DNA of 64,000 nt, taken from contig NZ_CP092423.2 in the NCBI RefSeq assembly GCF_022374895.2, positions 310,001 through 374,000 on the forward strand. The letters are read 5' to 3'. This stretch comes from Mycobacterium lentiflavum (GTDB taxonomy: Bacteria > Actinomycetota > Actinomycetes > Mycobacteriales > Mycobacteriaceae). The notes below the pieces were generated by a model. The model saw only the letters and a program-made list of their open reading frames with translations. It was not told where the DNA came from and did no database searches. Position 1 is the first letter of the stretch; the number at the start of each line of letters is the position of its first letter. A program made the translations under genes and the position numbers. Positions 9,061 to 18,204 of this stretch are shown piece after piece.

Positions 9061-9666
9061 ATGGCCCCCCAGGCACGTCCGGCGCACAAAGCCGACCTCC
9101 GTGAGTTGTCTGCCACCCTGAGCCGTGCCTTCTTCGACGACCCGGTGATGGCCTGGTTGTTTCCCAACAGCATGACTCGGACCACGCACCTGATGCGCAT
9201 GTTTACCGCCATGACCCGGCACCATCATCTGCCCCGTGGCGGCGTCGAGGTGGCCGACAACGGATCCGGCATCGGCGCGGCTGCACTGTGGGATCCGCCC
9301 GGTCAGTGGCAGGAATCCCGCTGGGCCCAGTTCGCGATGACGCCGGCTTTTTTGAGGGTGTTCGGGTTGCGGACCGGGATGGCACGCGACGTCCAGGAAA
9401 TGATGAAGCGCGAGCATCCCGAAGAGCCGCACTGGTATCTGGCCGCGATCGGCAGCGACCCGACGGTCCGCGGCCAGGGCTATGGCCAGGCGTTGATGCG
9501 GTCGCGGCTGGACCGCTGCGATGCCGAGCACTGCCCGGCCTATCTCGAGTCGAGTAAGCCCGAAAACGTGCCGTACTACCTGCGTTTCGGCTTTGAGGTC
9601 ACGCAGGAAATGCCACTGCCGGGCGGCGGCCCACCGCTGTGGGCGATGTGGCGCGAACCCCGCTAA
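9061..9666 (+). CDS. GNAT-family N-acetyltransferase
   Basis: Equivalent to Rv0133 by position. The product is 201 aa, with acetyl-CoA binding motif A in IGSDPTVRGQGYGQALM (R-G-Q-G-Y-G) and the family's later segment PAYLESSKPENVPYYLRFGFEV. The acceptor substrate is unknown. It is divergent from fgd2, and its stop lies four bases from the stop of the convergent TetR gene. Confidence 0.88.
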   Translation: MAPQARPAHKADLRELSATLSRAFFDDPVMAWLFPNSMTRTTHLMRMFTAMTRHHHLPRGGVEVADNGSGIGAAALWDPPGQWQESRWAQFAMTPAFLRVFGLRTGMARDVQEMMKREHPEEPHWYLAAIGSDPTVRGQGYGQALMRSRLDRCDAEHCPAYLESSKPENVPYYLRFGFEVTQEMPLPGGGPPLWAMWREPR

Positions 9667-9669
9667 GGG

Positions 9670-10344
9670 TCAAGGGTTGCTGCGCCAGCCGGCGATACCG
9701 ATGGCGATCATGCGCAACTGCTTGACGGCGATCCGCCGAATGTCTTCGAGCGCCTCGGCGGTCTGGGCGTCTTCGATCGCCTCGGCGATCACGATCATCG
9801 AGTTGACGAACAGCGTCGCCAGCACATTGAGATCCTCGGTGCTCCAGGCGTTGAGGCCCGGGAAGCGTGCCAGGTCGGTGGCCAGCTCCGAGGTGATCAG
9901 CCGGATCTCGGTGCGGATCGCATAGCGCAGCACGCTCAGCCCGCTGTTGCGTTCGCGGCCTATCAGACGCCAGTGCTCGCGCCGGTCGGCGACGCTGGCG
10001 ATCAGGATCTCGACGGACGACTCGATCACCCGGTTCGGATCGAGCTTGCCGGCGCGCGCGTCGCGCAGGGTGTCGCGCAGGCTGCGAAACGACTCGTCGA
10101 TGAGCACCAGCCCGAGCGCTTCCATCGACTCGAAGTGCCGATAGAACGCCGCGGGCACGATGCCGACCTCGCGGGTGACCTCGCGCAGGCTCAGGGCAGA
10201 AAAGCTGCGGTCTTGCAGCAGCTTGAGTGCCGCGGCGATGATGGCGCGCCTAGTGGCTTCCTTCCGCTCTTCCCGCGACGGGCTTTCCCGGGAGCGCTCG
10301 CGGCTAGAACGGTGCGGCCGTGAGCTAGGAGTACGACCGTTCAC
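9670..10344 (-). CDS. TetR-family regulator next to the desaturase operon
   Basis: From the GTG at 10344 the product is 224 aa: an Arg/Ser-rich leader, then the TetR helix-turn-helix at about residues 25-70 (RRAIIAAALKLLQDRSFSALSLREV ... GIVPAAFYRHFESMEAL) and an all-helical ligand domain. It is divergent from a ferredoxin reductase and fatty-acid desaturase. Mycobacteria and pseudomonads use TetR proteins (DesT type) to control acyl-CoA desaturase with its reductase, so control of this pair by acyl-CoA saturation is a reasonable inference. Upstream in-frame codons to 10713 overlap the reductase gene and are rejected. Confidence 0.85.
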   Translation of the reverse strand: MNGRTPSSRPHRSSRERSRESPSREERKEATRRAIIAAALKLLQDRSFSALSLREVTREVGIVPAAFYRHFESMEALGLVLIDESFRSLRDTLRDARAGKLDPNRVIESSVEILIASVADRREHWRLIGRERNSGLSVLRYAIRTEIRLITSELATDLARFPGLNAWSTEDLNVLATLFVNSMIVIAEAIEDAQTAEALEDIRRIAVKQLRMIAIGIAGWRSNP

Positions 10345-10352
10345 TGTGTGAA
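10340..10352. promoter_or_regulatory. TTCAC-TGT-GTGAA palindrome over the tetR start
   Basis: Perfect 5-base arms around a 3-base centre cover the GTG start of the TetR gene and lie 62 bases upstream of the reductase ATG. It is a candidate operator for the divergent pair; binding is inferred. Confidence 0.35.
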
Positions 10353-10413
10353 GCCTACCACAGAGCTGCGGAAACCCTTGACTAGCTGCACCCACAGGCC
10401 GCACGGTGTACAC

Positions 10414-11532
10414 ATGTTCACTCAAAGAAGTCAGACCTCCCGTCGAAGCTTCGCCCAGACTGTGCGCAACCGCGTCCTCGGTTCCGACCTGGTTGACCTC
10501 CTTACCGGCCCGCACGGTGTCGACCGCTATACCGAGCTGGTAGACCGAACCTGGACCCAGGGCGAAGCCCGCGCCAAGGTCGTCGACGTGCGCCGCACGA
10601 CGCCGCGCAGCGTCACGCTCATCCTCGCTCCCAACGAGCGGTTCACCTCCGCCAACGCCTGCAAGGCCGGTCAGTACGTCAACGTCGCCATCGAAATCGA
10701 CGGACGCCGGCACATCCGCTGCTATTCACCGGCCAACGCCGAAGGCAGCGCGACCCTCGAGTTGACCGTCGGCCGCCATGACGGCGGGCTGGTGTCCAAC
10801 TACCTCTACGAGCAGGCCCGCCGCGGGATGGTGGTGGGGCTGACCGGGGTCGGCGGCGACTTCGTCTTGCCGTCGCCCGGCTCGTCCGAAAGCCCGCGGC
10901 GGATTCTGTTCGTCTCCGGCGGCAGTGGCATCACGCCCGTCATGGCGATGCTGCGCACCCTGGTCGCCGAGGGTCAATTGCAAAATCAACGGGGTGAAAT
11001 CGCGTTCGTCCACTACGCGCGCACCCCGGCCGAAGCCTGCTACCGCGACGAGCTCGCCGCGATGCCCGGGGTGCGGGTGCTGCACGGCTACACCCGATCG
11101 GGCGCCGGAGACCTGACCGGCCGCTTCGGGCCGCAGCATCTGGCCGCGGCCATGCCCTCGCCAGATGCGGTATTCGTCTGCGGCCCAACAGCTTTGGTCG
11201 ACGCCGTCCGCGAGCACTGCGACAACGTGTACACCGAGAGCTTCGTGCCGCCGGTAGTCACGGCTCCATCGAACCCGTCTGGCGGTCGAATCACGTTCGC
11301 GGACAGCGGCATTGACGTCATCGATGACGGCCGGTCGCTGCTCGAGCAGGCCGAGTCGGCCGGCCTAACGCCGGAGAACGGATGCCGGATGGGCATCTGC
11401 CACACGTGCACCCGCCGGAAGGTCTCCGGCACCGTGCGCAGCCTCACCACCGGCGCGGTCTCCACCGCCGCAGACGAAGACATCCAGATCTGCGTATCCG
11501 TTCCGGTCGGCGACGTCGATCTATCCCTTTAA
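10414..11532 (+). CDS. Ferredoxin-NAD(P)H reductase with C-terminal [2Fe-2S] domain (desaturase electron donor)
   Basis: A 372-residue reductase that passes electrons from NAD(P)H through FAD to an iron-sulfur cluster. The FAD motif is IRCYSPANA (about 101-109), the pyridine-nucleotide motif VSGGSGITPVMAML (about 167-180), and the plant-type cluster ligands are Cys324, Cys329, Cys332 and Cys360. It resembles Rv3230c, the partner of desaturase DesA3, and here the desaturase gene follows 95 bases downstream. The ATG at 10414 is preferred; an in-frame GTG at 10348 would overlap the TetR operator region. Confidence 0.88.
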   Translation: MFTQRSQTSRRSFAQTVRNRVLGSDLVDLLTGPHGVDRYTELVDRTWTQGEARAKVVDVRRTTPRSVTLILAPNERFTSANACKAGQYVNVAIEIDGRRHIRCYSPANAEGSATLELTVGRHDGGLVSNYLYEQARRGMVVGLTGVGGDFVLPSPGSSESPRRILFVSGGSGITPVMAMLRTLVAEGQLQNQRGEIAFVHYARTPAEACYRDELAAMPGVRVLHGYTRSGAGDLTGRFGPQHLAAAMPSPDAVFVCGPTALVDAVREHCDNVYTESFVPPVVTAPSNPSGGRITFADSGIDVIDDGRSLLEQAESAGLTPENGCRMGICHTCTRRKVSGTVRSLTTGAVSTAADEDIQICVSVPVGDVDLSL

Positions 11533-11545
11533 GCCAAAAGATGCG

Positions 11546-11605
11546 CGCGAGTGTGAATCTGGCGACGGCCACACGGCGTGTCGCGTCGTCAAATTCACAG
11601 TCGCG
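11546..11605. repeat. 60-bp intergenic hairpin (22-base arms)
   Basis: The left arm 11546-11567 begins CGCGAGTGTGAATC, and the right arm 11584-11605 is its reverse complement at 19 of 22 positions, with a 16-base loop. It sits between the reductase stop and the desaturase start. It has the same build as hairpins at 41276 and 47491. It could attenuate transcription into the desaturase or be a small dispersed element. Confidence 0.6.
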
Positions 11606-11627
11606 GTAGACCTCGGAAGGAGTTCTC

Positions 11628-12749
11628 ATGTCACCCGACAAGATCACCCTTACCCCCGAGCAGGCCGACGCGTTCGGCCGTGAGCTCGACGCCATCCGGG
11701 ATCGCGTGATGGCCGACCTCGGCGCAGCAGACGCCGATTACATCCGCCGCGTCATCAAGACTCAGCGGGCACTGGAAGTCGGCGGACGCGCTCTGCTGTT
11801 CCTGCCGCCGGCTTGGCTGCTGGGCACCGCGATGCTGGGCGTCGCCAAAATCCTGGACAACATGGAGATCGGCCACAACATCATGCACGGCCAGTACGAC
11901 TGGATGCGCGACCCGAACATCTCCGGGCGCTCGTTCGAGTGGGACACCGCGTGCCCGGCCGACCAGTGGCGGCATTCGCACAACTACATGCACCACACCC
12001 ACACCAACATCGTCGGGATGGACCGCGACATCGGCTACGGCATCATCCGGATGAGCGAAGACCAGAAATGGACGCCCTACTTCATCGGTAACCCGCTGTA
12101 TGCGTTCCTGCTGATGGTGCTGTTCCAGTACGGCGTCGCGCTGCACGAGTTGGAGACCGAGAAGATCCGCTCCGGTGAGATCCGGGTCTGGGACAAGAAG
12201 GACACCCTGAAGGAGATCTGGAAGAAGACGAAGCGCCAGACCCTCAAGGACTACGTCGCGTTCCCGCTGCTGGCCGGCCCGTTCGCCCCGTTCGTCTTCA
12301 CCGGCAACATGACGGCCAACCTGATGCGCAACGTGTGGTCGTACATGATCATCTTCTGCGGGCATTTCCCGGACGGGACCCAGGAATTCACCGTCGAGGA
12401 GACCCAGGACGAGTCCCGCGGCCAGTGGTACTTCCGCCAGGTGCTGGGCTCGGCCAACCTGACCGGCGGCTCGATCTTCCACCTGCTGTCCGGCAACCTG
12501 TCACACCAGATCGAGCATCACTTGTTCCCCGACATGCCGGCCCGCCGGTATGCCGACATCGCGCCCGAGGTGCAAGAGATCTGCGAGCGCTATGGAATCC
12601 CCTACAACAAGGGGCCGTTGCTGCAGCAGTTCGGCACCGTGGTGCGCAAGATCGTCAGACTGACCTTCCCGGACCCGGGCAAGCTGACGTCGTTGCTGCC
12701 GAAGATCAAGGCCGACAAGCCAGCCGATCGCGAGCCCGTCGCGGCCTGA
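11628..12749 (+). CDS. Membrane fatty-acid (acyl-CoA) desaturase, DesA3-like
   Basis: A 373-residue integral membrane desaturase with the three histidine boxes of the di-iron acyl-CoA desaturase family: H83-x3-H87 (IGHNIMHG), H118-x3-HH123 (HSHNYMHHTH) and HQIEHH at about 293-298. Hydrophobic segments flank the boxes. It is clearly related to DesA3 (Rv3229c), the stearoyl-CoA delta-9 desaturase, but is shorter than that 427-residue protein. It most likely draws electrons from the upstream reductase. AAGGAG lies before the ATG. It is probably a second desaturase system of this species. Confidence 0.88.
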   Translation: MSPDKITLTPEQADAFGRELDAIRDRVMADLGAADADYIRRVIKTQRALEVGGRALLFLPPAWLLGTAMLGVAKILDNMEIGHNIMHGQYDWMRDPNISGRSFEWDTACPADQWRHSHNYMHHTHTNIVGMDRDIGYGIIRMSEDQKWTPYFIGNPLYAFLLMVLFQYGVALHELETEKIRSGEIRVWDKKDTLKEIWKKTKRQTLKDYVAFPLLAGPFAPFVFTGNMTANLMRNVWSYMIIFCGHFPDGTQEFTVEETQDESRGQWYFRQVLGSANLTGGSIFHLLSGNLSHQIEHHLFPDMPARRYADIAPEVQEICERYGIPYNKGPLLQQFGTVVRKIVRLTFPDPGKLTSLLPKIKADKPADREPVAA

Positions 12750-12770
12750 GACGCCCCCCGGTGGGGGACA

Positions 12771-13295
12771 ATGGGCGGCGTGGAGTGGACCGGAGCGCGT
12801 TATGCCGACAAGCCGACCGTCGAAGTTTCGACGTGGATTGACGCCGATCCGGCCCGCGTCTGGAATCTGGTCTCCGATATCAAGCTGATGCCGACCTTCA
12901 GCAACGAGCTGCAGTCCGTGGAGTGGGCCGGCGGCGCCGACCGGCCCAAGCTGGGTGCCCGCTTTGTCGGCCACAATCAACACGACGCGTTCGGCGAATG
13001 GAGCACCACCTCCTACATCGTCGCTTGCGAGCAGCAGCGCGAATTCGCCTGGGCGGTCGGCGATGCCGAGTATCCGTCGGCGACCTGGCGGTTCCGGCTG
13101 GAACCCCGGGACGGCGGCACCAGCCTGAGCTACTGGATGCAGATGGGACCGGGCCGCTCGGGGCTGTCATCGGCGATCGACTCCATGCCGGACAAAGAGG
13201 AGAAGATCGTGTTCGTCCGGATGCGCGAATTCGAGACCGCGATCAGCAAGACCCTGGCCGCAATCAAGAGGCTGGCCGAACACGGGGTGCGCTGA
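12771..13295 (+). CDS. SRPBCC-family protein
   Basis: A 174-residue START/Bet v 1-like protein (polyketide cyclase/dehydrase family): VEVSTWIDADPARVWNLVSDI at residues 17-37, then FVGHNQ, FAWAVGD and a C-terminal helix. Such proteins form a hydrophobic pocket; the ligand is unknown. It starts 21 bases after the desaturase stop and its TGA overlaps the ATG of the next gene, so it is probably co-transcribed with the LLM oxidoreductase. Confidence 0.8.
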   Translation: MGGVEWTGARYADKPTVEVSTWIDADPARVWNLVSDIKLMPTFSNELQSVEWAGGADRPKLGARFVGHNQHDAFGEWSTTSYIVACEQQREFAWAVGDAEYPSATWRFRLEPRDGGTSLSYWMQMGPGRSGLSSAIDSMPDKEEKIVFVRMREFETAISKTLAAIKRLAEHGVR

Positions 13296-14341
13296 TGCGC
13301 ACCGCGACCACGGTCGAGTTGTCCGGCGGCAGCGACGAAGCCGGCCAGGTGGTGACGCTGGCCGTCGAAGCCGAAAAGCTGGGGCTCGACGTGTGCTGGG
13401 TCGCCGAGGCGTGGGGTGCCGACGCTCCGTCGGCGCTGGGCTACCTCGCGGCGCGCACGGACACGATGCTGCTTGGCTCCGGCATCCTGCAGGTCGGCAC
13501 CCGGTCGCCGGTGCTGGTCGCGCAGACCGCGATCACGCTGTCCAACCTGTCGAATGGGCGTTTCCTGCTGGGGCTGGGTGCTTCCGGACCCCAGGTCATC
13601 GAGGGCCTGCACGGCGTCTCGTTCCGCCGGCCGCTCGCCCGAATCTCCGAAACCGTCGACATCGTTCGGCAGGTGTTCGCCGGGGGCAAGATCTCGCATT
13701 CCGGCAACGAGTTTCAGATCCCCCGCCCCGGCGAAGCGGTCCCGATGCGGGTGTCGAACGCGCCGCAGCACGCCATCCCGATTTACCTGGCCACGCTGTC
13801 GCCGGCGATGCTGCGGTTGACCGGACAGATCGCCGACGGCTGGCTGGGCACCAGCTTCGTGCCCGAGGGCGCGGCCGAGGCGTACTTCGCCCACCTCGAC
13901 GAGGGCCTCGAGGGCGCCGGTCGCACCCGCGCGGACATCGACATCTGCCAGGGCGCCGAAGTCGCGTTCGCCGCCGACGAAGACGACCTGGCCGCCATGA
14001 TCGCCGGCCGCAAAAAGGAACTCGCGTTCAGCCTCGGTGGCATGGGGTCGTCGAGCACGAACTTCTACAACCAGGCCTACAGCCGTCAGGGCTGGGCCGA
14101 TGTCGCCGCTGCGGTGCGTGAGCGCTGGCAGGCCGGTGACCGTGACGGCGCCGCGGCACTGGTGACCGACGACATGGTGCTGGGCACCACGCTGATCGGC
14201 ACCGAGCAGATGGTCCGCGCGCGCCTGGCGGTATGGCGCGATGCCGGCGTCGACACCGTGCGACTCTATCCCGCCGGCGACACGCTGGATGCCAAGCTCA
14301 CGACGCTGGGCCGCGCGATCGAACTGGTCCGCGAGACCTAG
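13295..14341 (+). CDS. LLM-class F420-dependent oxidoreductase
   Basis: A 348-residue luciferase-like (beta/alpha)8 barrel starting at the ATG that overlaps the previous stop (TGATG). Typical segments are LGLDVCWVAEAWGADAPSALG, LGSGILQVGTRSPVLVAQ and SNGRFLLGLGASGPQVIEG, with TGQIADGWLGTSF late in the protein. Members use F420 or flavin for hydride transfer; the substrate is not known. Its stop shares the tetranucleotide CTAG with the stop of the opposite gene. Confidence 0.85.
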   Translation: MRTATTVELSGGSDEAGQVVTLAVEAEKLGLDVCWVAEAWGADAPSALGYLAARTDTMLLGSGILQVGTRSPVLVAQTAITLSNLSNGRFLLGLGASGPQVIEGLHGVSFRRPLARISETVDIVRQVFAGGKISHSGNEFQIPRPGEAVPMRVSNAPQHAIPIYLATLSPAMLRLTGQIADGWLGTSFVPEGAAEAYFAHLDEGLEGAGRTRADIDICQGAEVAFAADEDDLAAMIAGRKKELAFSLGGMGSSSTNFYNQAYSRQGWADVAAAVRERWQAGDRDGAAALVTDDMVLGTTLIGTEQMVRARLAVWRDAGVDTVRLYPAGDTLDAKLTTLGRAIELVRET

Positions 14342-15441
14342 GACACCGCGGTCGGGGCGTCGATGGCCTTGACGAGTTGCACCTCGGGCCGCTGCGGCAC
14401 CCCGTCGGACAGGAACCACCGGAACGCCAGGTTGCCGAGCGGATAGCCAAGCGTCGTCAGTGAATTAGGATGCGCCAGTATGCCTTTGGATAACACGATC
14501 GTCACGGAGCCGTCGCTGTTGAGCGCGGCGCTGTGGTTGTTGAGCGACGAGCGCGCACCCTCGTCACCGTAGGTGGCCATGAACTGATTCCACACCACCA
14601 GGTTCCAGAACCGGCACGACGGCGGGCGGTGCGTGATGACCAGCGCCTCGTCCTCGTCGAGCACGAAACTGCCGTAGGCGTAGCAGGCGTCGCGGGCCGA
14701 CCAGCCGAAGTTGGCATCGGGAACCTGATAAGGGTCGGCGAATTGGTTTGCGGCGTGCGCGGTTTCGTGGCCCAACCCGTGTTGATCGTCGACTCGTGTC
14801 CCGACGGCCAGCGGCACGATGGCGAACATGGTGCGCATCCACGCCGCGGCCGCACGCAGACTGGCCGCGGTCTCGGCGTCGCCATGCCGGATCGGCTCCG
14901 GCTCGTCGAGCGCCTCGATCTGCCATGTCACCGGGCGACCGGTCGACGGGTCGGCCTGGTAGTCACGGGTCATCAGCACCGCCGCGTCGGCCGTTGCCGG
15001 GAAGTCGAAGGCGAAGTTACCGTCGGCGTCGATGTCGAGATCGGTGTCGCGGACGATCGCGACGATCCGATCCGACCACGCGCCCGGCGAGGGTTCGTTG
15101 TAGGCGGTCACCGAAAAGTACACGCTGTCGCCCTTATTGCCGCTGATGCGATACCGCCGCTTCTCATCGACCGGGCAGATGAAGTAGTACGCGTCGGTGT
15201 TGTCGCCACCCCACCGGCGATCGCGACGGAACGGGGTGTTCACGGCGACGAACTGCGGGCGACCGGGCTCGGGGAACAGGTAGGTGTCAAAGGCGACGCC
15301 CAGGGTGGTGGCCAGCATGCGGTAGCCGTCGGCAACGTGGCGGTCGTCGGTCACCGCGCGGTCGCCCTCCAGGAAGGAGCGGTCGAGGTCGCCGAGGGTA
15401 GCCAGCAGCTCTTTGAACGCGGCCGTCGATTCGTGCGTCAT
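14338..15441 (-). CDS. DUF1214 domain protein
   Basis: A 367-residue protein with the C-terminal DUF1214 domain (FWNLVVWNQFMATYGDEGARSSLNNHSAALN, then GSVTIVLSKG). The N-terminal half includes YYFICPVDEKRRYRISGNKGDSVYFSVTAYN. No signal peptide is visible. Function unknown. The start overlaps the stop of the upstream TetR gene as ATGA, so the two are an operon, and the regulator probably controls this protein. Confidence 0.75.
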   Translation of the reverse strand: MTHESTAAFKELLATLGDLDRSFLEGDRAVTDDRHVADGYRMLATTLGVAFDTYLFPEPGRPQFVAVNTPFRRDRRWGGDNTDAYYFICPVDEKRRYRISGNKGDSVYFSVTAYNEPSPGAWSDRIVAIVRDTDLDIDADGNFAFDFPATADAAVLMTRDYQADPSTGRPVTWQIEALDEPEPIRHGDAETAASLRAAAAWMRTMFAIVPLAVGTRVDDQHGLGHETAHAANQFADPYQVPDANFGWSARDACYAYGSFVLDEDEALVITHRPPSCRFWNLVVWNQFMATYGDEGARSSLNNHSAALNSDGSVTIVLSKGILAHPNSLTTLGYPLGNLAFRWFLSDGVPQRPEVQLVKAIDAPTAVS

Positions 15442-16037
15442 GCGCTGATTCCTTTCAGGAGCAACGTGGTGGTGCGGTCTACCCAGGCTTGCCCGGTTTC
15501 AGGGTTGAGTTCGTCGGGGCGGGTGAGCAGGCCCATCAGGGTGATGCCGGCGATGGCATCTGTTATTTGGACGGTGAGTTCGGAAGCGATTGCGTCGCTG
15601 CGTAGTTCGCCGCGAGCCGCGGCGCGGTCGAGCAACGCGCCGAGACCGCCGCCGGTGATGCCGGCGAAGCGCTCCAGCAGCGCCGAGTGCAGGGTCGGGT
15701 CGGCCGCCATCTCGCCGACCAGGCCCGGCAAGGCCGCCCGGGCGGCCGGCGTGGTCAGGAAAACCATTGCACGACGGACCATTTCGCGTAGATCCCCGGG
15801 CAGCGACCCAGTATCGGGTATCTCGGTCGCGGCGCCGATCGGGAACACCGCCTCGTGCACCAGATGCGCCTTGCTGGGCCAGCGGCGGTAGATCGCGGGC
15901 TTGCTGGTGCCGGCGCGTTCTGCGATGGCCGAGACCAACAGCCCCGGATAACCGGTCTCGGCCAGCAACTCGACGGTGGCGCGCAGCACCGCACCGTCGA
16001 TGCGCGGGTCACGGGGCCGGCCGAAATCCACTACCAT
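15438..16037 (-). CDS. TetR-family regulator
   Basis: A 199-residue TetR protein: helix-turn-helix at about residues 15-60 (VELLAETGYPGLLVSAIAERAGTSKPAIYRRWPSKAHL), then a C-terminal dimer/ligand domain. It is translated upstream of and overlapping the DUF1214 gene, and divergent from a sulfotransferase gene with only 28 bases between starts, so it probably controls both. The gap contains TTAC-N10-GTAA, a possible half-site pair. Confidence 0.85.
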   Translation of the reverse strand: MVVDFGRPRDPRIDGAVLRATVELLAETGYPGLLVSAIAERAGTSKPAIYRRWPSKAHLVHEAVFPIGAATEIPDTGSLPGDLREMVRRAMVFLTTPAARAALPGLVGEMAADPTLHSALLERFAGITGGGLGALLDRAAARGELRSDAIASELTVQITDAIAGITLMGLLTRPDELNPETGQAWVDRTTTLLLKGISA

Positions 16038-16065
16038 TACGAAACTCAGAGTAACATAAGTCGCC

Positions 16066-17295
16066 GTGAACGTTCGTATCGAAGACCTGGCCTTGCCCCG
16101 ATTCAGCGCCGAGGGTCAGCAGATCCTCGACATGATGGCCATGCTGGCCCCCGAGTGTCCATTGGATGCCGACGCGCTGCACGCGCAGGCCAGCGCCGAC
16201 ACCGGCCTGCACGACTTCGGGCCCGACGACTATCGAGAGCGGCTCGACGTCTACCTCGCCGCGCTGCGCGAGATCGACGGGCTGCACGACGCCGGTGTGG
16301 TCAACTTCTACGGGCAACTGCTGCAGCTGCTCAAGAACCGGCTACTGCTGACCGATCTATTGGTCCGGCATCCCGAAATCAACGACATCGAACTGCGCGC
16401 GCCGGTGGTGATCGCCGGGCTGCCCCGCACCGGCACCACGCACCTGCATAACTTGCTGGCCGCGCCGCCCACCTTCCGCACCATGCCGTACTGGGAAAGC
16501 AACGAGCCGTTCCCGTTGCCGAATGAGGTTGGCGTCGAGCCGGATCCGCGCCGGGCGCGAATGGACGTCGCGGTCGGGGTGGTCAACATGGTGATGCCCC
16601 TATTCCCGCTGATGCACGAGATGACCACCGATCACGTGCACGAAGAGATCCAGCTGCTGGCCAACGACATCTCCACGATGCTGTTCGAGACGCTCGGCGA
16701 GGTGCCGCGCTGGCGCGATTACTACCGCGCCCACGACCAGACGCCGCACTACGAATACCTCGCCACCCAACTCAAGGCGATGCAGTTCCTGCGCGGGGGC
16801 CGTCGCTGGCTGCTCAAGTCACCTCAGCATCTCGAGCAGGTGCGGGTGCTGGATCGGGTGTTTCCCGACAGCATCGTTGTGTTCACCCACCGGGATCCGG
16901 TACCGGTGGCGCTCTCGATGATTGCGATGATCACCTACTCCGCGCGCATGCACCGCTCCCCGGTCCCAGTGGCCCAGATCGCCCATTCCTGGATCGACCG
17001 CCTCGATGCGATGCTCACCGCGCTCGTGCGTGATCGCGACATCATCGGTCCGGATCGTTCGATCGACATTCGGTTCGACGACTTCATGGCCGACGAACTC
17101 GGTGTCGCCGAGCGGGTCTACGCCCTGGCCGGCGAACCGTTCACCGACCAGGCGCGCCAGCCCATCGTCGACTATCTCGCGGGCCACCAGCGTGGCCGGT
17201 TGGGGAACGTGCAGACATCGTTCGAAATGTTTGGTCTGCAAGAGAGCGCGTTGCGCGAACGGTTCGCTCCGTATGTCGAGCGGTTCCTCGCTTAG
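16066..17295 (+). CDS. Sulfotransferase-family protein
   Basis: A 409-residue member of the mycobacterial sulfotransferase family. The PAPS 5'-phosphosulfate loop is IAGLPRTGTTHLHNLLA (about residues 121-137), and the 3'-phosphate-binding region is FTHRDPVPVALSM (about 273-285). Such enzymes transfer sulfate from PAPS to lipid or carbohydrate acceptors; the acceptor here is unknown. The divergent TetR gene suggests regulated expression. It ends 24 bases before ephF, so read-through is possible. Confidence 0.85.
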   Translation: MNVRIEDLALPRFSAEGQQILDMMAMLAPECPLDADALHAQASADTGLHDFGPDDYRERLDVYLAALREIDGLHDAGVVNFYGQLLQLLKNRLLLTDLLVRHPEINDIELRAPVVIAGLPRTGTTHLHNLLAAPPTFRTMPYWESNEPFPLPNEVGVEPDPRRARMDVAVGVVNMVMPLFPLMHEMTTDHVHEEIQLLANDISTMLFETLGEVPRWRDYYRAHDQTPHYEYLATQLKAMQFLRGGRRWLLKSPQHLEQVRVLDRVFPDSIVVFTHRDPVPVALSMIAMITYSARMHRSPVPVAQIAHSWIDRLDAMLTALVRDRDIIGPDRSIDIRFDDFMADELGVAERVYALAGEPFTDQARQPIVDYLAGHQRGRLGNVQTSFEMFGLQESALRERFAPYVERFLA

Positions 17296-17319
17296 GCTCA
17301 GTGCGCTAGCTTTTCAAGC

Positions 17320-18204
17320 ATGGTCACCATGCCCGCGTTGGACGGAGTCGAACACCGGTACGTAGAACTCGGCGACGGAGTGACAATCCACGTCGCCGAC
17401 GCCGGCCCGCCCGGCGGGCCGGCCGTGATGCTGGTACACGGCTTCCCGGAGAACTGGTGGGAGTGGCAGGAGCTGATCGGTCCGTTGGCCGCCGATGGCT
17501 ACCGGGTGCTGTGTCCGGATCTGCGTGGTGCGGGCTGGAGTTCGGCGCCGCGCTCGCGCTACACCAAGGTCGAGATGGCGCAGGATCTCGCCGCCGTGCT
17601 GGACCAGTTGGGCATCGAGAAGGTGAAGCTCGTCGCCCATGACTGGGGCGGACCCACCGCGTTCATCATGATGCTGCGCCATCCGGAGAAGGTGACCGGC
17701 TTCTTTGGTATCAATACCGTTGCGCCCTTTGTGAAGTTGAGTCCGTCGGGGGTGCTCAACCTGTGGCGGCTGTGGTATCAGATTCCGATATCGCTGCCGG
17801 TCATCGGCCCCCGGTTGCTCAAGGATCCCAACTCGCGGTTTATGCGAATGTTGGGCCCTTGGGTCGGTGGCGGGTTCTCGATTCCCGAAGAGAGCGCCAG
17901 CCTGTACCTCGAATGCATGAGCGAGCCCGGCCACGCCGAGGCGGGCTCGCGCTGGTACCGCAGTTATCAGACCGGAGAAATGCTGCGCTGGGTGCGCGGC
18001 CAGTACGCGGACGCTCGCGTCGACGTGCCCGTCCGCTGGCTGACCGGTACGCAGGATCCGGTGATCACGCCCGCCCTTACCAACGGATACGAAGACCACA
18101 TAAGCGATTTCGAGGTGGAACTGGTCGACGGTGCCGGCCACTGGATCATTGCGCAACGACCGGACTTGGTGCTGGACCGGGTGCGCGCGTTCTTGAAACT
18201 CTAG
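17320..18204 (+). CDS. ephF: Epoxide hydrolase EphF-like
   Basis: Equivalent to Rv0134. An alpha/beta hydrolase of 294 aa with the oxyanion-hole motif HGFPENWWEW, the nucleophile elbow HDWGGPTAF (Asp as nucleophile, typical of epoxide hydrolases), lid tyrosines in YRSYQTGEM, and the catalytic His in GAGHWIIAQRP. It hydrolyses epoxides to diols; EphF homologues act on epoxy fatty acids in mycobacteria. It is convergent with the mop/TetR unit. Confidence 0.9.
   Translation: MVTMPALDGVEHRYVELGDGVTIHVADAGPPGGPAVMLVHGFPENWWEWQELIGPLAADGYRVLCPDLRGAGWSSAPRSRYTKVEMAQDLAAVLDQLGIEKVKLVAHDWGGPTAFIMMLRHPEKVTGFFGINTVAPFVKLSPSGVLNLWRLWYQIPISLPVIGPRLLKDPNSRFMRMLGPWVGGGFSIPEESASLYLECMSEPGHAEAGSRWYRSYQTGEMLRWVRGQYADARVDVPVRWLTGTQDPVITPALTNGYEDHISDFEVELVDGAGHWIIAQRPDLVLDRVRAFLKL

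Noticed and set aside
13295..13300. Plus-strand frame from 12923 as a longer LLM protein (472 codons)
   Set aside because: The first 124 codons overlap the SRPBCC gene in another frame and are Arg-rich; the family start is the ATG overlapping the SRPBCC stop.
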